Assembly (NCBI GenBank): GCA_042408955.1
Contig: JBHOQQ010000017.1
Coordinates: 1 to 64,000, forward strand
Length of the DNA: 64,000 nt
Source: CALGSZ01 sp042408955
Lineage (GTDB): Bacteria; Chloroflexota; Chloroflexia; Thermomicrobiales; UBA6265
Direction of reading: 5' to 3'
Shown here: positions 37,701 to 46,455 of the stretch, piece by piece
Numbering within the stretch: position 1 is the stretch's first letter
How the letters are laid out: every line of letters starts with the position of its first letter
Translations under genes and position numbers: made by a program
Notes under the pieces: generated by a model
Told to the model about the DNA's origin: nothing
Seen by the model: the letters and a program-made list of their open reading frames with translations, nothing else
The model's database searches: none

Positions 37701-37997
37701 TTATGCGCGCTCAGCGTGCGGGGTGTTAAGCGAGCCATCGCGCAGTTCCAGATCATCCGTGTCGTCCAAGCGCGTGATGCGCAGCTCCGCTTCATCGAGC
37801 ATCATCTCACATCGCCGCGCCATGCGAACACCGAGCTCGTAGCAGCGAAGCGCGCTTTCGAGCGACAAGTAGCCCTCTTCCATACGCTGGACAATCTGCT
37901 CCAGGGCACCCAATGTTTCCTCAAATGATCCCGATTTCAGGACGAGCTCCCACTGCGAGATCAGCGATTCCAGCGATGGCTCAGCCCGATCATCCAT
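37701..37997 (-). CDS. xseB: Exodeoxyribonuclease VII small subunit
   Basis: 98 aa; the family core is about 60-80 residues. FEETLGALEQIVQRMEEGYLSLESALRCYELGVRMARRC is a textbook XseB helix pair (quoted in part: LEQIVQRMEEGYLSLE). ATG 37997 overlaps the xseA end by 8 bp (ATGGATGA), so both subunits are co-translated. With XseA it degrades single-stranded DNA in repair and recombination. Acidic C-terminal tail beyond the conserved core. Confidence 0.93.
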   Translation of the reverse strand: MDDRAEPSLESLISQWELVLKSGSFEETLGALEQIVQRMEEGYLSLESALRCYELGVRMARRCEMMLDEAELRITRLDDTDDLELRDGSLNTPHAERA

Positions 37998-39291
37998 TCC
38001 CCGGCTCCATGGTTGGTAGCGGCTCCAATGCGATGCGCTCGACCCGCGCGGCCACGATACCGTCCACGAATCGCGCCGTGATCGCCTGGCCTGTGGTAAC
38101 CGCGGTCGCGCGAGCGACGGGACGACCGTCGGTACTACTGAGAATGGCGTAACCGCGACGCAAAACCCGGCGCGGCTCGATCGCCTCCAGAACGGCCACG
38201 TCACGCACGATCCGGTGACGTTGTTGCTGGATGTGCGCGTGCACGGCCTGGCGCATGCGTGCGTAGAGTGCTTGGGACACGGCACGGCCACTGGACAACG
38301 ACCGAGTTTGCTGCTGGTCGAGGCGCTGCTTGAGGAGCGCGAGCTTCATCCGAGCACCGTTGATCAAATGGGCTGGGTGCTTCAGCGCGAGGGTCGTGCG
38401 CACGTCGTCGAGGCGCCCGCGGTAGCTCGCAATGGAGGCCAGGACGAGGCGCCGCGCTTCATGCTCAAGAGCGATGACCCGTTCGGCCAGGTCAATCAGG
38501 GAGGGTGAGCAAAGTTCGGCCGCGGCAGAAGGTGTCGGCGCTCGGAGGTCGGCTACCTCGTCAATCAGGGTCCAATCCGTTTCGTGCCCAACTGCGCTGA
38601 TGACCGGAATTGGGCAGGCGAAGACGGCCCGAACAACCCGCTCGTCGTCGAAACACGACAAGTCTTCTGCCGATCCCCCGCCGCGGGCCACGATGATCAC
38701 CTCCGCGCGGCCATCGCGCTGGAGGCGCTGAAGTGCCCGGACAATCCCTTCCGGAGCTGCGTCGCCTTGCACAGGGCTGGGCGACAAGAGGAGGTGCGCA
38801 AGCGGATACCGCCGGCGGAGCACGATTTGAATGTCGTGCCAGACGGCCCCTTCAGGCGAGGTGACGACGCCGATATAGCGAGGCATCGGCGGCAAGGGAC
38901 GCTTGCGCGAAGGATCGAAGAGGCCTTCTTCGGCAAGTTGTTGTCGCAGCAGCTCGCGCTGGAGTGCAAGGATACCGAGCCCTGCTGGTTGCACCGCGTC
39001 GACGTAGAGCTGGTACGCGCCATCGCGATCGTAAATGCTGACCCGGCCATGCGCGGCAAGCTGGTCGCCGGGTTGCGGCAGGTGCCGCTGCCGCTGCGCA
39101 AACCCTCGAAAGAGCACGCATTTGAGCTGACACTCGGTATCGCGCAGCGTGAAGTAGACATGCCCGGAGCGCGAGACGAATGTCTCGGCAACTTCACCCT
39201 CGACCCAGACATCCGCAAGGAAGGCGTCCGCGTCGAAGAGTTCGCGAATGTAGGCCGTCAGCACGGCAACGGGGACAACGCGACCGCTCAC
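37990..39291 (-). CDS. xseA: Exodeoxyribonuclease VII large subunit
   Basis: 433 aa, usual length. N-terminal OB fold (VWVEGEVAETFVSRSGHVYF near residue 28), catalytic domain with GVVTSPEGAVWHDIQIVLRR near 142, IIVARGGGSAEDLSCFDDE near 195 and ISAVGHETDWTLIDEVADLR near 232, then the coiled-coil region and a C-terminal RRVLRRGYAIL element. GTG 39291 overlaps the accB stop as GTGA. Forms the catalytic part of exonuclease VII. Confidence 0.96.
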   Translation of the reverse strand: MSGRVVPVAVLTAYIRELFDADAFLADVWVEGEVAETFVSRSGHVYFTLRDTECQLKCVLFRGFAQRQRHLPQPGDQLAAHGRVSIYDRDGAYQLYVDAVQPAGLGILALQRELLRQQLAEEGLFDPSRKRPLPPMPRYIGVVTSPEGAVWHDIQIVLRRRYPLAHLLLSPSPVQGDAAPEGIVRALQRLQRDGRAEVIIVARGGGSAEDLSCFDDERVVRAVFACPIPVISAVGHETDWTLIDEVADLRAPTPSAAAELCSPSLIDLAERVIALEHEARRLVLASIASYRGRLDDVRTTLALKHPAHLINGARMKLALLKQRLDQQQTRSLSSGRAVSQALYARMRQAVHAHIQQQRHRIVRDVAVLEAIEPRRVLRRGYAILSSTDGRPVARATAVTTGQAITARFVDGIVAARVERIALEPLPTMEPGNG

Positions 39292-39767
39292 CCAGCAGTA
39301 GCCTCATCCGGCTCGATGCGTATCAACGGGGATCCGTATTCGACAGCCTGGCCGTTGGCGGCCAGGATCTCGGCCACAATTCCGCTGCGATCGGCCGGGA
39401 TTTCGTTCATGATCTTCATTGCCTCGATGATACCGATGGTCTGCCCGGCTTCGACATGGTCGCCCACACGGACGAATGGTGGCTCGCCGGGAGAAGACGC
39501 CGCGTAGAAGGTGCCGATCATCGGTGCGCGGACGATATGGCCTTTCGGAGGCGCGGGTTCCGCCGTAGTCTCCGCAGGTGTCGATGCCGGAGGCGCTGGG
39601 GAGCGCACTGGGAGCTCGGCCTGTGAGGCACGCAGCCGGATCGTGACGGATCCGGCCATCACGTCGAGCTTGGTCAGCCCGTTCGCACGCATCAGGCTCA
39701 CGAGCGCTCGCGTCGCTTCGATGACCTCGTTGAGCTCCGGCTCCGTCCGGCCCGGCTCGTTTCCCAT
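39288..39767 (-). CDS. accB: Biotin carboxyl carrier protein of acetyl-CoA carboxylase
   Basis: 159 aa from ATG 39767. N-terminal helix ELNEVIEATRALVSLMRANG, Pro/Ala-rich linker (residues about 60-80), then the biotinyl domain with GIIEAMKIMNEIPAD carrying the modified Lys near residue 124. GTG 39833, two bases after the efp stop, is an alternative start giving 22 more residues; AGGCGGA supports the ATG. In many genomes accC follows accB, but here xseA follows, so biotin carboxylase must be elsewhere. Confidence 0.92.
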   Translation of the reverse strand: MGNEPGRTEPELNEVIEATRALVSLMRANGLTKLDVMAGSVTIRLRASQAELPVRSPAPPASTPAETTAEPAPPKGHIVRAPMIGTFYAASSPGEPPFVRVGDHVEAGQTIGIIEAMKIMNEIPADRSGIVAEILAANGQAVEYGSPLIRIEPDEATAG

Positions 39768-39834
39768 GGTACGTCCGCCTGTAGGATCCGCGGCATCCCG
39801 CGCCGGTGGCGCGTCGCGCTGGCTATCGGTCACG

Positions 39835-40392
39835 CTAGACCCGTTCCAAGTACTCACCCGTCCGGGTGTCAACCTTGATCCGGTCGCCCACGTTGACAAA
39901 GAGTGGAACGTTGACGATCAAGCCGGTTTCGAGCTTGGCTGGCTTCGTGCCACCGGTTGCGGTGTCACCCTTCACACCGGGATCGGTCTCGACCACGGTG
40001 AGCGTCACCGCGGTTGGTAGCTCGATGTCAATCGGCTGATCCTCATACATGAGGAGATCGACGACGTCGTTTTCTTTCAGGTATTTCATCGCCTCGCCGA
40101 TGGCCGCCTCGTCTAGTTCCATCTGCTCGAATGTCTCAGTATCCATGAAATGGTACCGGTCGCCCTCGTGGTACAGGTATTGCACATGCCGGCGCTCCAG
40201 GCGAACCGGCGTGAAGCGCGTCCCTGCCTGAACCGAGTGTTGGGTGATTGCCCCAGTGCGCAGATCGCGCAGCGTAAGGCGTACCTGCGCTGAGCCACGC
40301 CCCTGCTTGTTGTGCGCGTAGTCAATGACTTTGACGAGCCGTCCATCAAAGTCGAGCGTCAATCCCTTTCGCAGATCACCAGTTTCGATCAT
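39835..40392 (-). CDS. efp: Translation elongation factor P
   Basis: 185 aa, three beta-barrel domains, relieves ribosome stalling at polyproline. Ends with the typical VNVPLFVNVGDRIKVDTRTG domain. The loop that enters the ribosome reads HNKQGRGSAQVR: Arg stands where E. coli and Bacillus EF-P have a modified Lys. Arg-type EF-Ps in some bacteria are rhamnosylated by EarP, but no EarP gene is visible here, so the loop could also work unmodified. ATG with GAGGGA upstream. Proline-rich proteins are encoded nearby. Confidence 0.95.
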   Translation of the reverse strand: MIETGDLRKGLTLDFDGRLVKVIDYAHNKQGRGSAQVRLTLRDLRTGAITQHSVQAGTRFTPVRLERRHVQYLYHEGDRYHFMDTETFEQMELDEAAIGEAMKYLKENDVVDLLMYEDQPIDIELPTAVTLTVVETDPGVKGDTATGGTKPAKLETGLIVNVPLFVNVGDRIKVDTRTGEYLERV

Positions 40393-40437
40393 GTCACACT
40401 CCCTCGTGGCCGGCTACCCGAGCGCATAGGCGACGAC

Positions 40438-40454
40438 ACCACCGCGCCGGTGGT
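40438..40454. promoter_or_regulatory. Small hairpin in the efp leader
   Basis: ACCACCG (40438-40444) and CGGTGGT (40448-40454) form a 7-bp stem with a 3-nt loop, about 45 nt before the efp start (minus strand). Very compact; may act on efp translation or mRNA stability. Confidence 0.4.
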
Positions 40455-40490
40455 CCGGACATCTTGCTTGATCACAACACCGGGGTCAGA

Positions 40491-40528
40491 GGCCGGGGTG
40501 ATCACGTGTGCTGCCCTCGTCCCCGGCC
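40491..40528. terminator. Hairpin after the M24 peptidase gene
   Basis: GGCCGGGG (40491-40498) and CCCCGGCC (40521-40528) form a perfect 8-bp GC stem with a 22-nt loop in the 176-bp gap between the M24 gene and efp. No T-tract. Could partly terminate the upstream operon or mark a processing site. Confidence 0.4.
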
Positions 40529-40568
40529 TTGTGGCACCCGCCTTCACACTCCCGATCGCTAACGGTTA

Positions 40569-41657
40569 TTAGCCACCACCCACTTTTGGGGCATGCGTCA
40601 GGATTCGGCACCCGTCCTCTTCGATGACCACGACGTCCTCGATGCGAACCCCTCCCCAGCCAGGGAGGTAGACGCCCGGCTCGACGGTGGTCACCATGCC
40701 TGCCCGGAGGATGTCCGACGAAGCCGCGCTCAGGCTCGGTGCCTCGTGAACGCGCATGCCGAGCCCATGACCGAGCCCGTGAACAAACGCGGATCCGAAT
40801 CCAGCCGCTTCGATGACGGACCGGGCGGCGCGGTCGGCCTCGTTCGCAGGAAGCCCGGCTCGCAGCATCGTCAGCGCTGCTACCTGCGCCTCCAGCACAA
40901 GATTGTAAACCGTCCGCAACTGCGTGTCGGGCTCACCGAGCCAGACCGTCCGCGTCAGGTCCCCATTGAAGCCAGCCCAGCGGGCCCCAACGTCAATGAT
41001 CACCGGCTCCCCAATCGCGATCTCACGATCGGTGACCCGGTGATGCGGCCTAGCGGCATGTGGCCCAGCGGCGACTGTAACCGGAAAGGCGATTCCATCT
41101 GCGCCAGCCTCGCGCATCGCTCGCTCGATCTCCCACGCCAGGGCCCGCTCGGTGATGCCTGGCCGTAGGACGCGCAGTCCGTGCGCGAATCCAATCTCGG
41201 TTAGGTGCAAAGCCCGTTCGATTGCGGCTAGATCGGAAGGCGACTTGATGATGCGCAGCCGGTCCACGGTGTCGACTAGGGGCAAAAGCGTTGCTTCGGT
41301 GCCGAGCCCTGTTTGGAGCGCCTGGTACACCGAGACCGTGGTAGCTCCATCCTCGAAGCCAACGCGCCTCCAGGCGAATCGCTTTATCTGGTCCACGACC
41401 GTGGCATGCCACGGGCGGCCCCAAGGGATAACGGTGAAACCAGGGGCCTCCGACGCGGCCCAGTCAACGTTGTTCGGGCTGGCGAGAAGGATCGCCTCGT
41501 TTCTCCCGATGAGAAGGATGCCCTGAGGTGAACCGGGCGCATGATCCTCTGCCGAATAGCCGCTGAGATAGTGCCGGTTGACGGAATCAGTGATGATGAG
41601 GCCATCAAGTTGCTGCTGTTCGAGCAGCGCCCTGGCTTGCCCAAGGTGATCTGTCAC
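40569..41657 (-). CDS. pepP: M24 family metallopeptidase (Xaa-Pro peptidase type)
   Basis: 362 aa, creatinase N-terminal domain (1-about 130) and pita-bread catalytic domain. Five metal ligands are visible: Asp in VIIDVGARWAGFNGDLTRT (two), His in FVHGLGHGLGMRVHE, Glu in TTVEPGVYLPGWGG and Glu in VRIEDVVVIEE. Cuts peptides with proline in second position; PepP versus PepQ is not decidable here. GTG 41657 overlaps the aroQ stop (GTGA) and has GGAGGA upstream. aroQ-pepP-efp-accB order is a common bacterial neighbourhood. Confidence 0.92.
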   Translation of the reverse strand: MTDHLGQARALLEQQQLDGLIITDSVNRHYLSGYSAEDHAPGSPQGILLIGRNEAILLASPNNVDWAASEAPGFTVIPWGRPWHATVVDQIKRFAWRRVGFEDGATTVSVYQALQTGLGTEATLLPLVDTVDRLRIIKSPSDLAAIERALHLTEIGFAHGLRVLRPGITERALAWEIERAMREAGADGIAFPVTVAAGPHAARPHHRVTDREIAIGEPVIIDVGARWAGFNGDLTRTVWLGEPDTQLRTVYNLVLEAQVAALTMLRAGLPANEADRAARSVIEAAGFGSAFVHGLGHGLGMRVHEAPSLSAASSDILRAGMVTTVEPGVYLPGWGGVRIEDVVVIEEDGCRILTHAPKVGGG

Positions 41658-42130
41658 GCGGATTCCTCCGCGGCGCCTACCAAGCGCTCCAAAAAGTAAC
41701 GAAGCGCCAGGAGGTAGCCATCCGCTCCCAGCCCGGCGATCTGCCCGATGGCCACCGGGGCGATGACCGAATGATGCCGGAACTCCTCGCGCGCATGGAT
41801 GTTGGTGAGATGGACTTCGATGACTGGCCGGCCGCACGCTGCCAGCGCATCACGCAGCGCGATCGAATAGTGGGTGAGTGCTCCGGGATTAATGATGATC
41901 CCGTATGCCGTGCGGCCAGATTCGTGGATCCGGTCGATGAGTGCGCCTTCGTGGTTTGACTGAAACGTCTCAATGGTGACCGGCGGAGTCGCTGTCGATG
42001 CGAGATCGCGCAAACGCGCTTCGATGTCCGCCAGCGTCGTTCGTCCGTAGAGCTCAGGCTCCCGCGTGCCGAGCAGATTGAGATTTGGCCCATTGAGGAC
42101 CAGGATGCGGCGGTCGGTCATGAGGCTCAC
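41654..42130 (-). CDS. aroQ: Type II 3-dehydroquinate dehydratase
   Basis: Third step of the shikimate pathway, dodecameric trans-dehydratase, up to 158 aa. LVLNGPNLNLLGTREPELYG carries the catalytic Tyr; FQSNHEGALIDRIHE, IINPGALTHYSIALRDAL and EVHLTNIHAREEFRHHS (catalytic His) are all present. GTG 42130 overlaps the preceding stop as GTGA; ATG 42121 is an equally good start. Confidence 0.95.
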   Translation of the reverse strand: MSLMTDRRILVLNGPNLNLLGTREPELYGRTTLADIEARLRDLASTATPPVTIETFQSNHEGALIDRIHESGRTAYGIIINPGALTHYSIALRDALAACGRPVIEVHLTNIHAREEFRHHSVIAPVAIGQIAGLGADGYLLALRYFLERLVGAAEESA

Positions 42131-43122
42131 CCGACAGGAGCGCCGCTGCTGGCCAGGGCTGGAACATACGCCCGGATCGGGTACGTCTCCTTGGAACCGT
42201 CCGGCCGCATGCGGCCACGGAAGACAAAGATTGGCACGAGATATTGGCGGCTGCCTGGTGGTCCAGCCGTGGTGTAGGCGATGTCGACGCCGCTGTAGGT
42301 AGCGGTGCCGGTGATGTCATCGCCCGGCTGGGCAACACCTTCAGGAAGCTCCACTTCGAGATAGGCCTCACCACTTTGGACTTCATTCCAGGCGACCTTC
42401 GGCTGGCGCAGGAGATAGAGGTCACCGCGCTTGATCTCCGCCCAGCGGATGGATGCTTCGAGGATTGTGCCGGTGGGTCCCATCGTGACCGTAATGCTCG
42501 GATAGGCGGACATAATCCGCTTCGGCTCCTCTGGCCGGAACTGAACGACGAGGCGCTGCGACTCCTCGATACGTCCCACCACTTCGGCCTCGCCCAAATC
42601 CGGCGGTAGCAGCCCGGTAAGGCGCAGCCACTCTTGGGCGAAGGCGATCGCCTCCTTGTCGTTCGGCAGCTTACCCTCGCGCACGTCCTCCAGCGAGAAG
42701 TACTGGATCACGTCCGGCGCGATGAAGACCTGTCCGAGACCGGTTGCCTCCCACGTATCGTTCCCTTTGTCTTGCACTTCCGCACCGATCTTGAGCCGGT
42801 CGGCAATCTGCTGCGCTTCCTCCTTCGTGGGCGCTTGCCGCAGCAGCTCGTAGACCCGAGCTTCCTTCGGAAGGGTGTCCAGATCAACGCGCAGCGTCGA
42901 TTTCAGCGCGAAGGTGTACCCCTGCTGATTTGATGTCGGAATATCGGGCGGTGGCAGCTCTGGCGTCACCTCGCCCTGCGCCGCCGGATCGGGCGGCTCA
43001 GTTGTGGCGATCGCGGCGAGGGGTTGGCATACCACTCCGAAGAGCACAAGCCAGTAGGCAAGCAGCCGGACAAGCGCCTGCCGGCGCGCGATGAACCGTC
43101 GCAATCTCCTTCCCTCCACCAT
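42127..43122 (-). CDS. Exported protein of unknown function
   Basis: 331 aa. Positively charged start (RRLRRFIARR), one hydrophobic segment at about residues 17-38 (signal peptide or anchor), a Pro-rich stretch, then a mainly beta-rich soluble region with ATGLGQVFIAPDVIQYFSLE, SAYPSITVTMGPTGTILEAS and a final YLVPIFVFRGRMRPDG. I do not recognise the family; the general shape resembles extracytoplasmic regulators of the YycH/YycI kind, but that is weak. It sits between uvrB and aroQ, 16 bp from uvrB and overlapping aroQ by 4 bp. Confidence 0.7.
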   Translation of the reverse strand: MVEGRRLRRFIARRQALVRLLAYWLVLFGVVCQPLAAIATTEPPDPAAQGEVTPELPPPDIPTSNQQGYTFALKSTLRVDLDTLPKEARVYELLRQAPTKEEAQQIADRLKIGAEVQDKGNDTWEATGLGQVFIAPDVIQYFSLEDVREGKLPNDKEAIAFAQEWLRLTGLLPPDLGEAEVVGRIEESQRLVVQFRPEEPKRIMSAYPSITVTMGPTGTILEASIRWAEIKRGDLYLLRQPKVAWNEVQSGEAYLEVELPEGVAQPGDDITGTATYSGVDIAYTTAGPPGSRQYLVPIFVFRGRMRPDGSKETYPIRAYVPALASSGAPVG

Positions 43123-43138
43123 CGTTCGGACGATCCCC

Positions 43139-45154
43139 CTAGGACGCCATTACTGGATCAACCTCGATCAGCCGGCGCAACTCGACGATTTGGTCGCGCA
43201 GCAATGCTGCCTTTTCAAACTCCAGATCCCGCGCTGCCGCTTTCATCTGCGACTCAAGGTCCTTAATGAGCCGGGCAAGCTCGTTGCGCGGCATCTCCGC
43301 GATCACCCCGGCGCGAGTCGAGCTGCCAACTCGATACTCCGCGCTTTCCTCAGCGGCGGCGCGCACGCGGTCTGTCAGATCCTTGACCGCCTTGACGATG
43401 CCGCGCGGCTGGATCCCGTGCTGCTCGTTATACGCGATCTGGATCGCCCGGCGCCGGTAGGTCTCGTCAATAGCAGCCTTCATCGAGCGGGTCATCGTAT
43501 CGGCATACATGATGACCTGCCCATCGACGTGCCGAGCAGCCCGCCCGATCATCTGAATCAACGATCCCTCCGACCGCAGGTAGCCCTCCTTATCCGCATC
43601 AAGAATAGCGACCAGGGAAACCTCGGGCAGGTCGAGCCCTTCCCGGAGCAGGTTGATTCCCACCACCACGTCATAGACTCCAAGACGGAGATCGCGTAGG
43701 ATCTCGACGCGCTCCAGCGTCTCGATCTCGCTGTGGAGATAGTGCGTGCGGATGCCCATCTCCTTCAAGTAATCGGCCAGATCCTCGGCCATGCGCTTTG
43801 TCAGCGTGGTGACCAGCGCGCGCTCACCCCGCGCAACGCGCACGTTGATCTCGTGCAGCAGATCATCAATCTGCCCCTTCGTCGGGCGGACCGAGATGGC
43901 TGGATCTATCAGGCCGGTTGGGCGGATGACCTGCTCGACGATCTTCTCGCTGTGCTCCTGCTCGTAAGGTCCAGGTGTTGCCGAGACGAAGATCACCTGG
44001 TTGATCATGCGCTCGAACTCGGCGAAGGTGAGCGGCCGGTTCTCCCGCGCCGAAGGCAGGCGGAAGCCGTGTTCAATCAGCACATCCTTGCGGGAGCGGT
44101 CGCCCGCGTACATTCCCCGCACCTGGGGAATGGTGATGTGCGACTCGTCGATGAAGAGCAGGAAATCGTCAGGGAAGTAATCGAGGAGCGTCGAGGGCTG
44201 CTCGCCGGGCTTGCGGCGTGACAGGTGCATCGAGTAATTCTCGATACCCGCGCAGTAGCCGGCCTCCTGCATCATCTCCAAATCGTAGAGCGTGCGCTGC
44301 TTGAGGCGCGCTGCTTCCAGAACCTTGCCCTGCGATTCTAACTCCCGTAGGCGCTCTTCTAGCTCCGCTTGAATATCCTTGATCGCCGCCTGCAACTTGT
44401 CAGCCGTCGTCACGAAGTGCTTCGCCGGGTAGATATCAATCTCCATCCGCTCGACGAGAAGCTCGCCTGTCAGCGGATCAACCTCAACGATCCGCTCTAT
44501 TTCATCGCCGAAGAACTCGATGCGGACGGCGATCTCTTCGTAGGCTGGGAAAACCTCAAGCACATCGCCGCGCACGCGAAACGTGCCGCGGACAAGCGTC
44601 ATGTCGTTCCGGTCGTACTGGATGTCGATCAGGTGGCGGACGACCGTGTCGCGCCGGATGGACATGCCGCGGCGGAGGGAGACGAGCGTCTGCTGGTACT
44701 CCTCCGGCGAGCCGAGACCGTAGATGCAGGAGACGGAGGCGACGATCAAGACATCCCGCCGGGTCAGCAGCGCTCGGGTGGCCGCGTGACGCAGCTTGTC
44801 GATCTCGTCGTTGATGTCCGCATCCTTCTCGATGTAGGTGTCCGTGCGTGGGACATACGCCTCCGGCTGGTAGTAGTCGTAGTAGGAGACGAAGTACTCA
44901 ACCGCGTTGTGAGGGAAAAATTCTTTGAATTCGGCGTAAAGCTGGGCGGCGAGCGTCTTGTTGTGGGCCAGGACAAGGGTCGGGCGGTTCATCCGCTCGA
45001 TGATGTTGGCCATCGTGAACGTCTTGCCCGATCCCGTGACGCCGAGGAGCGTCTGCATGCGCAGACCGTCCTGCAGCCCGGCAACCAGCTCTTCGATCGC
45101 CTTCGGTTGATCACCGGTTGGCTTGAGGTCGGAAACGATCTTGAAATCCGGCAT
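43139..45154 (-). CDS. uvrB: Excinuclease ABC subunit B
   Basis: 671 aa, full length. Damage-verification helicase of nucleotide excision repair. Walker A GVTGSGKTFTMAN near residue 39, the beta-hairpin YYDYYQPEAYVPRTDTYIEK near 92, DESHITIPQVRGMYAGD near 340, NLLREGLDLPEVSLVAILDA near 505, and a C-terminal UVR motif (ARLIKDLESQMKAAARDLEF). ATG start. First gene of the long minus-strand cluster that runs through aroQ, efp and xseAB. On the minus strand a TATACT (45343-45338) upstream may be its -10, without a clear -35. Confidence 0.97.
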   Translation of the reverse strand: MPDFKIVSDLKPTGDQPKAIEELVAGLQDGLRMQTLLGVTGSGKTFTMANIIERMNRPTLVLAHNKTLAAQLYAEFKEFFPHNAVEYFVSYYDYYQPEAYVPRTDTYIEKDADINDEIDKLRHAATRALLTRRDVLIVASVSCIYGLGSPEEYQQTLVSLRRGMSIRRDTVVRHLIDIQYDRNDMTLVRGTFRVRGDVLEVFPAYEEIAVRIEFFGDEIERIVEVDPLTGELLVERMEIDIYPAKHFVTTADKLQAAIKDIQAELEERLRELESQGKVLEAARLKQRTLYDLEMMQEAGYCAGIENYSMHLSRRKPGEQPSTLLDYFPDDFLLFIDESHITIPQVRGMYAGDRSRKDVLIEHGFRLPSARENRPLTFAEFERMINQVIFVSATPGPYEQEHSEKIVEQVIRPTGLIDPAISVRPTKGQIDDLLHEINVRVARGERALVTTLTKRMAEDLADYLKEMGIRTHYLHSEIETLERVEILRDLRLGVYDVVVGINLLREGLDLPEVSLVAILDADKEGYLRSEGSLIQMIGRAARHVDGQVIMYADTMTRSMKAAIDETYRRRAIQIAYNEQHGIQPRGIVKAVKDLTDRVRAAAEESAEYRVGSSTRAGVIAEMPRNELARLIKDLESQMKAAARDLEFEKAALLRDQIVELRRLIEVDPVMAS

Positions 45155-45494
45155 GAATGTGTCACCAGCCTTGCGCCATCAGCGATCAGCGTGGTGCTCC
45201 CGGCCGTCCCCGTCGCCCATTCTCACCGTGGTGTGCTTGGCGTGAGAGCGCGGCGCAGCAGGCGCCAGACTGATCGCTGAAGGCTGCCTTGGATGAAACA
45301 GCGACGCCCGCCAAGGCGGACACGTTGCCATCTCCGAAGTATACCCCGGACCTATCTCTGATCGGCATCGCCGGGTGCCCCAGCCAGGCTGGGCCTGGTG
45401 CGCCCTTGATTTAACAACGCACAAAGAGATCTACTGCGAGAGCGAAGTGACCGCCTTGCACCGTCTGGCGCTCTCTCGCCACCACCTCCAGTGG
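45155..45494. other. Intergenic region upstream of uvrB
   Basis: 340 bp between the end of the NUDIX gene and the uvrB start. Apart from a -10-like TATACT on the minus strand at 45338-45343 I see no gene, repeat or clear operator; no recognisable LexA box was found by eye. Confidence 0.5.
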
Positions 45495-45956
45495 TCACGG
45501 AATCCGGTATGGCTCGGCATCCCTTCCGCCAGGGGCAATCACGTCGTCAATGTGGCGCACCGCCCACCGTTGCCCGGCAAAGGGAAGGCGGGCGGTCGCC
45601 TCATCGCGCTCGCACCACGCATAGTCGGTATATCCGCTGGCCAGGGTAACGCGTTGGCCTGGTGGAGCAGGGAAAGCGAAAACGGGCGCCAAGACGAGGA
45701 CGTCGCGTGAATGGTCGTAGTACTGATTGATGTAGTCGGCGGAGAAGACCGCTGAGACCGTGAGGCCAGCGCGCTCGGCGACGATCCGGCGAGCAGCTTC
45801 GACGGCGGTTTCCTCCGGCTGGATCGGGCCATCGAAGCTCTGCCAGGTGCCACCGAGCGAGGCATCGTCCTCCCGCCGGACGAGGAGAAATTGGGTGCGG
45901 CCGTTTAGCCGGCGGAAGACGAATGCCTCAACCATATCGGCAACGACCAATGACAT
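45495..45956 (-). CDS. NUDIX-fold protein with degenerate NUDIX box
   Basis: 153 aa. The N-terminal strand pattern (VEAFVFRRLNGRTQFLLVRR), the GGTWQSFDGPI turn and the box GPIQPEETAVEAARRIVAERAGL fit a NUDIX hydrolase. Aligned to GX5EX7REUXEEXGU the box keeps G, the first E, R, one metal-binding E and the last G, but the E after R is I and the second E of EE is R. Metal binding may be impaired, so activity on nucleoside diphosphate compounds is uncertain. ATG start, GGAGGGTCC upstream. Confidence 0.78.
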   Translation of the reverse strand: MSLVVADMVEAFVFRRLNGRTQFLLVRREDDASLGGTWQSFDGPIQPEETAVEAARRIVAERAGLTVSAVFSADYINQYYDHSRDVLVLAPVFAFPAPPGQRVTLASGYTDYAWCERDEATARLPFAGQRWAVRHIDDVIAPGGRDAEPYRIP

Positions 45957-46455
45957 CGGACCCTCCTTCGCAGGAGCCTGGTATCGAGTGTCGGGAGATT
46001 GTCACGGTCGCAAGGAGGGCATGCAACGATGCCTGACTCATTGACCGGCAACTAAGAGTGTACCGCGAGACATGAAGAGGGTGATTTACCACGGACTCGC
46101 TATGGGACTTCAGCACGGCCCTGCAGTGGTCGCGCGATCAAACCAGAGCATCGTCGCCGTGTGCTGCGACGGCGATTGCGGCGGCAACGCCTGGTCCGAC
46201 CCGCGCTTGGTGCATCCTGACGCCAATCGCTGGGACCGCGCCATAGCTGCTCTCCGAGAGGCGCGCGCACCTTCCCGCGCTGTCTGAATGCTACTGCCGT
46301 TTATCTGCTAGGACCTCGCCGAGCGCTGCATCCCCTTGAAGACGATTGCGTACGCGCGGTAAAGGGTCGAGTGTAGCGCCGGCAAGTTCATGGCTGTGAG
46401 TATGCGGATAAGTGTGCTTGTGCGCACACGCACGTCGGCGCAGGAAGATGATTTC
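45957..46455. other. Intergenic region, nothing supported
   Basis: About 500 bp between the NUDIX gene and the hydrolase remnant. Open frames here are short and show no family features. No repeat or RNA signal was recognised. Confidence 0.5.

Noticed and set aside
46072..46287. 71-codon plus-strand frame
   Set aside because: No recognisable features and no good ribosome site; left unannotated.
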